Under the pieces are notes generated by a model, which was not told the DNA's origin, searched no databases, and saw only the letters and a program-made list of their open reading frames with translations. From Bondarzewia mesenterica (taxonomy: Eukaryota; Basidiomycota; Agaricomycetes; Russulales; Bondarzewiaceae), in the NCBI GenBank assembly GCA_004802705.1, contig SGPL01000326.1, forward strand, positions 1 through 38,537: 38,537 nucleotides of DNA, in the 5' to 3' direction. Below are positions 20,203-32,008 of the stretch, one piece after another. The position numbers were made by a program, and so were the translations under genes. How positions within the stretch are numbered: the stretch's first letter is position 1; each line of letters begins with the position of its first letter.

Positions 20203-20990
20203 GGTATCTGTAGTTCGGTAGAACGAGAAGTTGCAACCCGCCGGTGTGAGAGCAGCACCCTTTTTGTATCGGCGCGTATTGCCATTATCGTCTGCAGATC
20301 CAGTCGAGCATCTGCGTGGTTCAATCTGTATTGACCTCCCAAAAGCGCGCTGAGGCCTCAGACGCGGACCGCGGATCAAGGATCTCATATTTTGCGTAGA
20401 GGCTGAGGTGAAGATTTTAGTCAAGTCAGACTCGGATCAAAGCGCTAGCGTCATAAATCGGCAAACACTTCAGGCTGCCAACTATGCAGCTCTATGCAGA
20501 CCGTCAAAGAGCCTAAATGTACTTAAGTAATGTACGTGCTGATCGGGTTTATCCTTATATGTGTCACCAGGCAGAATCAAATCATGGCGTGCATCACTGC
20601 AAGCCTTCTCGACGGGTTAGTGTATACTGGCAGGCACCTGTGAGCAAAAATCAATCAACGGGTTCCTGCCTGTCAAACACGACAATGCTCTGAGCGCCCA
20701 AGGGAAGACGAAATCTCCACACTTGCATGCCGACCTAAAGCCTGGTGGTAAAAGCAGTGCACAAGACTGTGCAGCCTGAGTGTTTGCCAAGCGCGCTGGT
20801 GTACGATGAGTGCCCAGAGCCAATTGCACAAGTTCACAGATGTACTTCCCGTCATACCCAGGCCCACTCCACATTGATCCGAAGCTGATCTGAAAAGAGG
20901 GAGATTCACCTTGCGACCATCTAATTATCTCTTCTTATGTCCCTGAATTCAGCAAGGCCCACATGTCTCTGCATATCAATACCAAGTCAT
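20203..20990. other. Intergenic between tandem DUF6533 paralogues 2 and 3
   Basis: About 790 bp upstream of paralogue 2. Minus-strand frames at 20909-20617 are open but show no family motif. No clear TATA box. Promoter of paralogue 2 expected here. Confidence 0.4.
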
Positions 20991-22703
20991 CTATGGAACA
21001 TTAAGAATCGACATCTCTATATCTGCTTCCACATGAGGGCCCCCAGATATGTGGTCTGTGTGTTTACGATGAGCAGAGGTAAAGTTCACATGGTGAATGT
21101 TTCTACATACCTCTGCTATGCTGTGTGGTCCTGTGTATCATTACCTGCACGGGAAGTTCTGTTTCCTCGAAAGGCTTGGGCTCAATAGCTTGATGGATAT
21201 GAAACAAAATACGAGCTGACAGCACAGAATAGAGGACACGCTGCATCCTGATAAAAGATCCATCAACAATTCGACATTAATTGGCCGACAGGACGCACCC
21301 GAGCAACAATAGCATAAGGTCGGTCTGCGATGGAGCGACTATCAGACAAAGTAATAAATGGGGGCAATAATCAACTTACAGCGACCACCAAGATGACCAT
21401 AACGCTGATCAAGGAAACCACTGTTGTAACGTATATGAATGATACCGCGAGTCATCGCACAGCAAAACAATCTCCTGCTACGTACCGAAAAGTGTGATGT
21501 AAAACAACATGCCTGAAAAAGGTAATCCGAATTCGCCGAAAGGCAGCACATGCATTGCTCACTCACCATCTCTGTACAACGTCAATATCAGATTCGAATG
21601 TAATGGATGGACTGTTGGGTGGTCAGCGCATCATCAACTGATGCGATACATTACACTTGCGCTTCCTGAGTTGTAAAGCCTTGAATACCGTGAGACACAC
21701 GATAACTGAAGTACGTGTCAGTCACACCTGGCGAGGGAACGGATGATTGAACAAACTAGTGTCGAACGCCGTGAAACTAGCATAGGTTCCCACAACGTCA
21801 ATATTTGCGCGATCCGCCAGGCATCCCTTCCCGGTCGATAGAGTTCCAAGACTTGACATTGGGACAACTATGAATGGCGTTAGAAACAATGCGGTTAGAC
21901 TCTCACGAAATTATGACCGCTTACAGTGCGTGGAATTTTGAAACAAAGCGAGCAGAGTACTGCCTGTGATGATAGAAACCAAGAGTAAAAGAACAAGAAA
22001 AATTCCTATGCCCTTTCTCCGCCCCCAGATCGCCCATGTCCGCATCACTATTATGCCTTTGGGGTATGTTTTGTCAAAGTGAAGGACAGCACTCGGTGTG
22101 ACCATACCTTCTGCCACAGTGATCCCAAAAATGATCAGCCCTGAGCCAGAGTCAATTCCCGATGGCAAAAATCCAACAACGATACTCACAACCGTTTGAA
22201 GTGTACAAACCGTGGCAAAATTCTGCCGAGAGGTTATGACCGAGTTGAACTACATACTGTTCAGGATCGCAAGATATTCGTCGGAAAAATCAGTCTCACG
22301 GTAGATTGCACAGATCGTGTCAACAAATACTGGGTACCGCGTCATGAAAAACAAAGCCTTGATGATGCTCCATTTTGAGTTCCACATATATTTGACCTCA
22401 TATCGAAAGGTCAGGAGATAATCATACACCTGAGAAGGGAGATCTCCTCAGCATCTTCAATGCAAACAAACTGCCTGAAGAATGAAAAAGCTTACTAGCA
22501 CAGTTATAGCGCAGGCTGAAAATTGTGACGATCAACGAGTACACGGTTTGACGAGAAAATGAACTAACCATTGACGTACTAAGGTTTCCCGTGAGCAATT
22601 GAAGGCGCGTTGAGGTAAAAATACGACTTACTGTTTCGATACTAAGATGCTCGAGTCCTATCAGCGTTGCGGAGGAGTTGCTTGCGCCCTCGACGGACGA
22701 CAT
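20991..22703 (-). CDS. DUF6533-type seven-helix membrane protein, paralogue 3 (apparently intact)
   Basis: The start at 22703 gives MSSVEGASNSSATLIGLEHL (exon 1 to 22632). The 10-nt micro-exon is 22578-22569 (YVN) and the 20-nt exon is 22515-22496 (ACAITVL). Next come VYDYLLTFRYEVKYMWNSKW, FFMTRYPVFVDTICAIY, LQLGHNLSAEFCHGLY, WLIIFGITVAEG, IIVMRTWAIWGRRKG, IFLVLLLLVSIITGSTLLAL, VPMSSLGTLSTGKGCLAD, ASFTAFDT, HPLHSNLILTLYRDG and LFYITLF. The end is MQRVLYSVLSARILFHIHQA, then EETELPVQVMIHRTTQHS. A good GTATGT donor and CACACAG acceptor join the last exon GGPHVEADIEMSILNVP, with the stop at 20993-20991. All junctions I could test keep phase, so this is the best intact member of the trio. A role as receptor or sensor is only suggested by topology. 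Confidence 0.8.
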
Positions 22704-23519
22704 GAAGTAGGATGTGGATGAATTAGAATCGCAAGCCCGTGAACGTATATCAGTCTAGAATGCAGCCGTGGGTTGCGAATGTACGCGCTGTAATATATAT
22801 CATAAAGTGTGCCCACCCATCAGGCAAGCTTTTCCCTGGTACTAATCATCAATAACTTCAGCAGAGACTTGTGATTACACCAGAGAAGGATATCAGATTT
22901 CCGTGCTCTTACCTCATAAACTTGCCATGGTGTTGGTATTACCTCTCATAGGCCTGAGTGTTTTCAGGGTAGAATGGAGATCAACCCGACTCCCCGGGAG
23001 CACCGAGTGAAACCGTTACAGACGTAACAGCACGCTCAATTGATCTGAAATTCCTGTGTAGTGTGTGTTACAAAAAAGAGGCTGAGAATTGCTGATCATC
23101 ACAGGTCTGCCCGGACTCAGTGGACGTTGAACGTTGAACGTTTGAACGTTTGAACAATATGATACTTGAAGCTTGAGCGCTTGAGCGTCCGAAGTTCGAA
23201 CGGAAAAATCATATGGAGTAAGTCACTGTCACGTGCTTTCGTCTTGGAATTGAAAGTGGCAAAACGCTTCCCGTCACGTCATCCTCCGTTCTTTCATTGA
23301 AGTCGTACACACATGCTCTCCGCTGGTTCGTAGCCCTTCGTTCAGTACCTTCGCACGCGCGGACATCGAAATAGTCCACGTACAACATTGGGTACAGGTG
23401 TGCCAGGTGGAAGGCAAGTGATTCCTCCCGCCTGAGTTGCAGCACATCGAACGTACAAGAGAACTGACGCTCTATGAACATAGAACATAACATAGACTCA
23501 GTATCATTGAGATTCTGAG
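22704..23519. other. Divergent intergenic region
   Basis: About 815 bp between paralogue 3 and the ABC transporter. On the minus strand an ATATATATTA stretch (about 22791-22800) lies about 90 bp from the paralogue 3 ATG and may act as its TATA element. The short repeat array is listed separately. No gene seen. Confidence 0.45.
23122..23190. repeat. Short degenerate tandem repeats (GAACGTT and CTTGAGCG units)
   Basis: 23122-23155 contains four GACGTT/GAACGTT units, at 7-bp then 8-bp spacing. It is followed at 23165-23190 by CTTGAAG, CTTGAGCG, CTTGAGCG units. Repeat slippage in a promoter region is the simplest reading. Confidence 0.6.
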
Positions 23520-26500
23520 ATGCTGTCTGGATGTCTTAGAGTCCGCAGCGTAATCACCCCTTCCTGCATACATCTGCGCGGATTTGCAGGCCCGCGGAGA
23601 CCCTGTAGGGCTTCACTTGGGCACTGCCAGACCTGGTTCAAATCAAGTACCACACACTGTACCTCTTTTCGACACTATGCAACGCCTGCACATACACCAC
23701 CAAGTGGCACCCCTCCAGCTTCGTCCAAGTCTAGGCCTTCGCTCCGATCTATTCTATCCCGTTTACTCCCCGTATCCTTCTCCTCTTCTGGTTCCGAAGG
23801 CACATCATCAATTTCGTCCCTGCGAAAAATCGTTGCTCTTGCCTACCCAGAACGTCGACCGCTCCTCCTCGCTGTTGGCCTTCTTCTCATTTCTTCTTCC
23901 GTCTCTCTCAGCATCCCATTTACTGTGGGAAAGCTAATTGACTTTTTCACCTCAACGAATCCGGTGAGTTGGCGATCACTACTTCACTCAGCAGGACTAC
24001 AAGACTTGGTCAACGGGTCATGTTGGGCGGTCGTAGGCTGAATAATTTCCGGCCCGGAAATTCACGCGAGATAATCATTGTGCAGCCCGTTGCCTTTCTT
24101 GCATATCCGACCGCAAGCATGGTCTAATTTTGTAAACCGCATCTTTGATCTGAATTGCTACCGATCCGCCTGCCTTCGTCTTGAAAGGCAGGGGAAACGC
24201 TTGCTCAGCTAAGCCTCGATGCTTTGCGGATCGTTTGCATGGTTCACCGGAAATCGCCCTTGTGGCATAGCAACTCTCTTCAGCCATCTCTTTTTCCATC
24301 TCTTTTTCTGTTGTGGTTCGTAACAATGATGGAGCAATGATTTATCACTAGGTTATTCCCTTTGGCCTGTCCCTGACTCAAGCATCCGCTCTGCTGCTTC
24401 TCACATTCACCATCGGTGGTGCCTCAAACGCGGGTCGCGCTTTCCTCATGCGTATGGCTGGTGCGTTACAATTCAGTCAATTGTAGTTTTTTGGCGTCTA
24501 GTCTTATCACGATCATTTCATTTGTTGTATGCTCTCTAAATCAGGTCAGCGAATTGTCGCACGTCTTCGCGAACGCACCTATGCTGCTGCTCTTCGGCAA
24601 GAAATTGAATTTGTTGAACGCGGAGAAGGCGATGTCTTGAGTAGGCTGAGCGTCGACAGCAGCATCGTTGGGGAGAGGTGAGGATTCTCGACTTCACAAC
24701 CGATCTCCTTCTCTCCTTAGAGATCAGATATTGATTTCGTTGACGAATGAACAGCGTCACGCAAAATCTGTCTGATGGTCTTCGTTCTATCGTAATGTCT
24801 TGTGCCGGTCGTAAGTCTACCCTTGTACCTTTTCTTTACTGGACCCAATGCTCACCAATCATGAATCATCTGATGATATGACAGTCGGTGCAATGTTTTA
24901 CCTCTCTCCAACACTCACGTTGCTCATGCTCAGTGTTGTGCCTCCAATATCTCTTGGTGCGGTATGTATCTGTCGTTCGCTTTGTTAGTCTTGGATTCAG
25001 TCGCATTAACGTTCGTCTCGAGTAGGTATTCTACGGGCGGTATATAAAAAAGCTATCCAATCGGACTCAAGAAGCGCTCGGCGATATGACCAAGGTATCA
25101 TCCTGCTGCTGAAGTCATTGTAGTTTCACTAATAAATAAAGTAGGTTGCGCAAGAATCTCTTTCCGCTCTGCGTACGGTGCAGGCCTTCAATGCGGCACC
25201 ATACGAAGAAGCCAAGTTTTCCTCCCGCATTGACCGTGTTCTGATGCTCGCAAGGCGAGAAGCCATTGCTAGCGGCATATTTTTTGGGAGCACGGGTTGG
25301 AGTGGGAATGTGACTTTGTTGGCGTTGCTGGGATTTGGTACGCTGAATCTCAAACGCATCAGTAGCTGTGTTTTGAGCGCATCTATCTCTAGGTGGTTCC
25401 CTTGTGAGCCAGGGAACGATCTCGGTTGGCGATCTGACTAGTTTATTGATGTATACGGTCTACGTTGGTAGTGGTTTGCAGATGTTGACGTGTGTACTTT
25501 GACCTGTTGTGATAGAATAACAGCTGACCAATGTTTACACAGATCATTCTTCGTAGGTCACTCATACCCTCCCTATTTGCTTGCTCACAGTTTTGGCCCC
25601 AGTCTTCTATCATGCGCGGTGTCGGTGCTGGAACACGGATATTCGAACTTCTCGATCGAGAGCCCGGGATCCCTCCCGAATCAGGCGTGGTACTGAACCC
25701 AGCACGTCGAGGTCCGTTGCGTTTCGAGCATGTAGCGTTTGAGTACCCGAGTCGCCGTGGTGTCGAAATCCTACGCGACTTCAACTTGGACATTGATGTG
25801 GGCGAGAGTGTTGCCATAGTGTATGTAACCCCTTTCTCCTTGTTCGACGTCTTCGGATCCACAAGAGTTGATCAGGCGTTGATGTGACAGCGGAAAGAGC
25901 GGAAGTGGCAAGTCCTCAGTCCATTCGCTGTTGCTACGGTACTATGACCCCGTGCGAGGCAAGATCACCTTTGATGGGCAAGGTCCGTTTCATTCATACA
26001 GAGCGCATCTGTTATCATTAGCCCTGAGATCTTGTGTTGCTACAAAAAGATATCAGAGAGTTTACGTCCTTGTCCTGGCGTAATATCATTGGTTTTGTTC
26101 CTCAGGTCCGTCACTGGTAGTTAATGAAATTTGTTCATGTACATCCAGCTAACCAACAGCCACGTCCTAACGATATACCATTTTGATGACAGGACCCTGT
26201 GCTATTTACTGGAACCATTGCATCAAACATCGCATATGGAAACGAAGATGCCACAAGAGAAGAGATTGAGGCGGCTGCTCGCGAAGCCAACTGCGAGTTC
26301 GTGTGGGGCCTTCCGGAGGGTTTCGACACACATAGTATGTCTTCGGTATCTTTGGCAATGTATCCCTAACAACCATTAATGTGCAGTTGGACGCCTGAGC
26401 CTCAGTGGTGGTCAGCGCCAACGACTGGCAATCGCCCGCGCGCTGCTGAAGAAGCCGGCGATTCTGGCGATGGATGAGGCGACGAGCTCATTGGACGCCA

Positions 26501-27015
26501 CTTCTGAACGACGGGTGTGTCATCCCCCTCCCGTTGCCCCGAGACGGAGGCTTGACTTGTCATCTGATATATCTGTTTAGGTCAATGATGCTGTCGATAG
26601 AATCCTTGAATCACGGAACACTACTTGTCTGTTCGTCGCGCATCGGCTGTCCACGATTGCGCGCGCAGAGCGGATAATGGTACTCGAAGGTACGTTGATG
26701 GTACTCTCCTTAAGTTGACAATTGTCTCAAGGAAGCGGGATTCTTAGAGGGACGTATCACGGAAACTGGCACGTATAGGGAACTGGTGTGTGTATTCTAT
26801 AATCAATTTGCGACATGGACTTACTCGATATGTTTATCTCTTCCTAGGCCCAGCGTGAAGGCTCACGTTTCCGTGAGCTTATGGCTGCGCAGCTGACTGC
26901 GACGGAACAGGGTTCTGATATCCAAACCCTGCCTATTGCTGAGTCAGAGCGTCGAAAGCACGACGTGGAGGGTGCACGGCAGTCTGAAGGTGCACGCGTG
27001 CGGGCGAGGGCATAG
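23520..27015 (+). CDS. MDL1: Mitochondrial half-size ABC transporter (ABCB/Mdl1 type)
   Basis: Yeast Mdl1 exports peptides from the mitochondrial matrix across the inner membrane. Seventeen exons join in phase to 712 residues. The N terminus ([20 protein letters not shown], then GFAGPRRP and FRHYA) is basic and Arg/Ser-rich, a likely mitochondrial presequence. The membrane domain starts near residue 115 ([20 protein letters not shown]) and contains [18 protein letters not shown] and [15 protein letters not shown], both ABCB hallmarks. The ATPase domain has Walker [10 protein letters not shown] (about 469-477), the Q-loop at VPQDP (about 518), signature [16 protein letters not shown] (about 571), Walker [13 protein letters not shown] (about 591) and the H-loop VAHRLST. 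Exon 9 is only 10 nt (25543-25552). Intron 1 is long (388 nt). It ends with a charged tail (stop at 27013). No lesions. MDL1 is favoured over MDL2 or ATM1 by overall pattern, but that choice is not certain. Confidence 0.93.
24044..24062. repeat. 19-bp near-perfect palindrome inside intron 1 of the ABC transporter
   Basis: AATTTCCGG-C-CCGGAAATT: 9-bp arms around one base, within the 388-nt first intron. It could be a hairpin, a binding site or part of a small inserted element. Confidence 0.6.
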
Positions 27016-27700
27016 GTGGCATCGTAAAGTTTCAGGCCCAGTCTGAGCTTCGATCGATCTTCGGCAGAGACCGAGACTATAGACAGCCCGTTACAGACGA
27101 AAAATGGAAGATACACTCGCAACTCTCTTCGTCCAGCGCCTTTGTGTACGGAGGGATACGCACCGGATCTGCGGACGAGAACTTGGCGTTCACGTCGCGA
27201 CAACTTTTCGTATCATTATAAGGACTACACTGCGCCAATGGTGGAGACTTTTAAAACACCTTAACTAGTGAGTGCTCAGTGGCAACCGGTAACCGGTAAA
27301 CGCAAGTCTACTCAACACAAGAGGCAAAATTAGCGAAATTATGACGCTAAGAAGGCTCGAGTACAGATCCTAAAATTAAATATTTTCGTAAGACTTATGT
27401 GATTTCGGGAGAAAAAACAATTTGTTGTTTGACAAGAACGCCGCTGGAGGCCGCTGGTCAGTCGCTGGTCACAGCGTCGACAGTGCAATACGATACCTAC
27501 CTCACTGCACATGGGTCCGTGCAGTCTCTGCTTGAGTATCGGAGATTTGGGAATCCTTCGATGGGCTTCCTCGTTCCTCATTACGCTATGATGTGCTGGG
27601 CACAGCGCACGTTAGCCGCCTTGTGTCCACTGCCAAGCATATCAAGTGCTCATACTCCTGTGAACAATGTGTTAGACTCGGACCACAGTGCTAGTGATCC
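27016..27700. other. Intergenic
   Basis: About 685 bp between two plus-strand genes. It contains GGTAACCGGTAA-like short repeats near 27285-27298. No gene supported on either strand; promoter of the following membrane protein expected here. Confidence 0.45.
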
Positions 27701-29167
27701 ATGGCGCGCGTGAACCTTTCTCATGCGCTGCTCGATACCTTGGTGTTTGCCATGCAGATTTTCGCTGTACTCGCACAACAACAAGTCGACGGGGCATCCA
27801 GCGATCACGCGTGAGTACACTCAACTAGATGAAACGACATGGCTACTACTCGTCCTCCGACACTGACGAGCACTTCGGACGATTCAATGACTTAGCTCCA
27901 ATTTCCTCAAGTACCGACCGCCCTTCTCCCACTCTCTCCATGTCCAAATCCTTGCCAGCGCCATTATCTGCACGCTCCTGTTTGTGCTCCTACTCCATCT
28001 CCTGCTGACCGCTCGCTATCACTATCTCCTGGCCCCTACTAACTTCGCCATCCAATTGAGCGCTGTGATATGCCTCCTCGTCTTCCACATTGCATCCCTG
28101 GCCATCGTGCTTCGCAGCGCGTTCGTACAGAGTCAGCAATGGCCGTACATGTTAGCGTACGTCGCTGTGATGGTACCTCCCTTGAGTGACAGTGAGGACG
28201 CTTGGCGCACTTCTCTCCTTGCGGCATGGTGTGCCATGAAAATTTTGACATCGGCACTGATCCAGGTAGGTATCCACGTTCAGTGAATCAAATGCAATCG
28301 TTGTTCTGGTAAGAAAGTAGCCTTGAACGCGACTGGGACCATGTCTACCCCAGGAGACACCGAACATATTCCCGTCTTTCTTTTTTAATTGGTTTGCGCA
28401 TTCATGATCTGATATTCTCCCGCCAGATGACTCACATACAATTTTTGACCTTGCTATTCCCCATGAAACTCGACGTTCGCCTGACGTACCTCCTTCTTGG
28501 TGAGTATCTTGATTTTTTGAATGATGAATGTTCGATGAACTTGATTCGTGCAGGTCCTCTTGCTCTCTTGTCAGCTGTGACCGAACTTCGCCCCGTATTA
28601 CCCCCCGCTTATTCCAGCAGTCTATTTGCGATACGCACGACGTGCAACGCAACTCTATCCCTTCTCTATTCTGCCGCGCTACTCACGTGGGGGACGTTTG
28701 TTGCACCTCGCCGGGCTTGGCGCTCGGATGGTGGTACATCGGCATTTGGTGTCGGTGCCCTCTTACTCGCTGCACTGAGCACTGCACTGTCCTTCGTATG
28801 CATTCCCGGCTCAGGAAATTACTCAAATGAGCGGTGCACGTGGATCCCCGGCCTCGTGCTGGCGGTAATCTTGTGGCAGAGTTACCTAGGTTGGTGGTGG
28901 TGGGTCGGAGCTGTTTCGGGGGGTATGGAAGAGGCGGATAAGAGCAAAACAAGAACAAAACGGATGAAAGATAAGGCAAGAAGACTGGGAAAAGGATCGG
29001 GGTCGGCAGGAGCAGCGTGGAGGTTTGTGCCTTCCAGGTCTCCCAGACAGCAGCAAGAAGGTCGTGGCCTCCAGGAAGAAGGACACGAGCATGGGACAAC
29101 TACGGATTGGTCGGACTCTCCTTCCCTAAGGCGCCGACGGGGATCGCGGCATGTGGCTTCGACATGA
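27701..29167 (+). CDS. Multi-pass membrane protein, conserved hypothetical
   Basis: I do not recognise the family. Four exons (27701-27810, 27896-28265, 28427-28499, 28554-29167) join in phase to 388 residues from ATG 27701 (MARVNLSHALLDTLVFAMQI). Hydrophobic segments visible in order: LLDTLVFAMQIFAVLA, IICTLLFVLLLHLLLTA, LSAVICLLVFHIASLAIVL, a weaker MLAYVAVMVPPL, then LSLLYSAALLTWGTFVAP, GVGALLLAALSTALSFVCI and WIPGLVLAVILWQSYLGWWW. So there are six or seven helices. Between exons 3 and 4 the loop is Pro-rich. After GAVSGGMEEADKS the tail is strongly basic (KARRLGKGSGSAGAAW, LRRRRGSRH) and probably cytoplasmic. All introns are GT..AG and no lesion is seen. The location could be any endomembrane; function unknown. 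Confidence 0.75.
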
Positions 29168-30795
29168 TCACACGCACTCACTCTGTTGCCATACGCCCAT
29201 CCCCGAAACTTCCAAGCTTGATGCATTGACGGTGCGAAGGGAGTATATAGGTTGCATCAAGGAAGCATGGATTCTATAGTGGGAGAACGGCGGCTGTTCA
29301 CTTCATCGCCATTCCCAGAGCCTCCTGAGACTTTTGGGTTACATCGCATGTCCCTCTCTGTCCTGTTGCGGTCCTCTGTCATCGGTCATGGTGCATTGGT
29401 GGTGGAAGGCTTTTCTGGGGATCAAGGAGGGCTTCACGAGCTGTCTTGTATACCAATCACATTAATCTGTCTGAATGACATTCACAATTAATAACGTGTG
29501 TACATACAGGGATCCGGGAGTGTGGAACGCTTCGGATACCTTTGGCACATGCAGTTGTCTCCGAAAACCAGAAGGAAACCACCCCAACAACGGTAAGTAA
29601 TTTTACTTCCGACGGGTCTTATTGAAGTTAGTCCCTCCCACCCCGTCCAAATGGATATCAGCGCCTATCTCTCTCGACTCACTTATGAAAAAATTGAACG
29701 TCCTCCGCCATCCTTCTTCCCGCACTCGGAAACTGATGATCTGTCTTGGAGTTGGAGTCAATGATCATACACTCATCGTGTCCTTTTTTTNCTAGATGTT
29801 GGACAAACCAAGCTCGAGAGCCTGATTATCCGGGGGATGACGAAGAGTCGCGGGTTACTCCAATATCTGTGTCTGCGCCGAATGGTCTCTTCGCTGGACA
29901 CGCCCCTCCCTTGTACACTCCGCTTCTTGATTTTCATACTGTGCAGGCAGAGTCTAGTTTGTTGTCTTAATTGCGAAGGATCATGATCAAGACACTTGCC
30001 AATCTCGCTGAGATTCTTCATCTAGAATTGCTTTTTGTGACTATTATATGGACAAATTATGTGGATAATTGCCTACTCTCTTCCGCGGCCCACCATCACA
30101 ATATTCGAGGACTTTGTGTTTGTATCCTGCAACCATCGCCTGCCATGTGGTTTTTCAATAATGTGCGCCTTCCCAACCTTCAACGTGTCGCAGTTCCCAT
30201 TTTAATCCTTTCATCGCCTGACAATGACGAACTGGAGAGCTTACGCTCTGCGCTTCTTCTGTATTTTTTTCTTTGTATGATGGGGTTTCAGAACTTCGCC
30301 AGAATTTGAATATTGGTTGCATCGACGATTGGTTGCGACGGGCAAGAGATAAGTATCTGCTCAGTTTGCTGGCTTTCAGCCTGATCAGATCACACCAGGT
30401 CAGATCAGAGGCCGACTGTTTAGATCCTGCATCTACTATGCTTGACACAGTGGTTGAGCGCAGCTGTAAACATGGTAATACATCACCAGGCAGGGCGACC
30501 GTCCCTCAAATTCGTCGACATTGTATCTCTAGCGCGCAAAGGACAATTCGTCAATATTCAACGACTCGCGACACTGTACGAAATCAATGGTCTCTTATTT
30601 AGCTGGCGGAAGTTGGGCTTGAGGGGGGAAGAAGAAGTGACGACTGCCACGACGAAGGATCACTTGCTTATATATATGTGTCTCGCTGACCTGCGGCATT
30701 AGATAAAGAAACTCTTTCAATGATGTAAATATTCCGCAAACTGTCGTGCACCACGATCCAAGTTCCAACCGGTTGTCGGACATATTGCCACAGTT
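29168..30795 (+). other. Gene-poor stretch with possible F-box/LRR-like debris (plus strand)
   Basis: About 1.6 kb without a complete gene. Pieces with coding character: IRECGTLRIPLAHAVVSENQ (from an acceptor at about 29510), MDISAYLSRLTYEKIERPPP (29651-29710), TKLESLIIRGMTKSRGLLQY (after N29791) and LPNLQRVAVPILILSSPDND (about 30172-30231), then a frame with KFVDIVSLARKGQFVNIQRL (about 30508-30567). Leucine spacing of the middle pieces recalls the LRR part of F-box proteins. They cannot be joined into one frame with normal introns, so a decayed gene is likeliest. Confidence 0.3.
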
Positions 30796-32008
30796 CTAAG
30801 CATTGATAGCAACACTGTATTCAGACGTGACCAGGTTTGCCGTTCCCGTGAAAGGTTCTGTCCCCGTCTGAATAGCTTGAACAAACTGAAATAGTGTGAG
30901 GAGATTTTCTGCCAACATATGATTACGATAGATTCGCACCTGAGAGTTTGACACGCCTTGCTCGGCTACCAGATATTCTGTCATACGATACGAGTAGAAA
31001 GAGTCAGGGATTCATACGAGGAGTAAAGGCGATGGAACTTACGAAAGAAATCATTCAAATCTGCGTTGAAGTCTTGGATGTTACCGTCGGCCGAGACGAA
31101 AGAAAAGACTTCCCAGTTCGCATTTGGGCCTTTCCACAGGTTCCAAGAGCTTCCCGCTACCTGTGTCCCAGTAGTGATTTGAGAGCCAACTGGTTGAATT
31201 CTGTGCATCGCTGTTGATATTATGTTGACTGTCTCAGAAAAGATAATAACAAACCCGCCAAGACCAGAGAGCCAGATCATGCTGTACATGCAAAGCAATA
31301 CGTGTTAGACGGATACGGGAAGGAAAGGGCTATATAATACGGACATCTCATATGACGATGCAGATGATGCGGGTGAACCAGTCGAGGCGGTCCCGAACCA
31401 GATGTCGTAGCTGAAAGAAAGACTGGATGAATTAGTGGAAACTTTCATACAGAACAATGAACGTACGATACATCTGCGCGGATGCCGGCAGACTGGGTCT
31501 CATATGTCCAGCGCCATGTAGTCGGAGCAGTCGTGATTGCAGAGAGCTAATGCATAATGCAAGAGACGGTCATACCATGCTCAAGAATGATCATGAATTG
31601 ATCAACAGACCTGTACGCCTTTGGCCGTGTTTGATTCGACATTGGCGTCTACGGCAGGTGAAAAATATGAGGCTGGAAAACCGTTCACATGCAACTTAGA
31701 CGTACAGCTCTTCACGTTGTTCGGCGAGTTTGCCCAAGTATAGTTGGTCGACCAGGAGACAGAGTTTCCCGAGGTACTTATCAATGTCGAATTTTGCGAG
31801 CCTACACCGGCGCCTTTCGGGCAGTAGAAGGGCGTTGTTCGTGGATGGGCTGACAAGGATTTTGACAAGGATTATACACACCTTCACCCCAGAGGTTTTG
31901 ACAAAGTGTGAATGTACCCGCCGGCATACAATCAAAGGCTCCGGTGATCGTCTGTGCTGTCGTCCTCAAAACAAGACTGGCAAGAAAAGTCACAGTCAAT
32001 AGGGCCAT
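30796..32008 (-). CDS. Secreted GH12 endoglucanase (xyloglucanase/beta-1,4-glucanase)
   Basis: GH12 enzymes hydrolyse internal beta-1,4 bonds of cellulose or xyloglucan outside the cell, with retention. Nine exons (32008-31882, 31813-31706, 31648-31611, 31546-31467, 31410-31345, 31281-31255, 31200-31043, 30977-30940, 30885-30796) join in phase to 243 residues, the usual size. MALLTVTFLASLVLRTTAQT is a signal peptide. LCQNLWGEGAGVGSQ matches the NxWG block, and VSWSTNYTWANSPNNVKSYA a beta-sheet core. YEIMIWLSGLGG supplies nucleophile Glu139. GSSWNLWKGPNANWEVFSFV follows, and AIQTGTEPFTGTANL gives acid/base Glu224. There is no carbohydrate-binding module. Correct motif spacing requires the donor inside GAGAT|GTCCGT at 31344, which restores YEIMIW exactly. 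Intact. A TATA-like GATAAAAG lies just upstream. Confidence 0.93.

Noticed and set aside
22704..23519. Simple GAACGTT repeats as a CRISPR or centromeric array
   Set aside because: Only a few 7-8 bp units in a eukaryotic intergenic region, with no spacers or regular higher-order structure.
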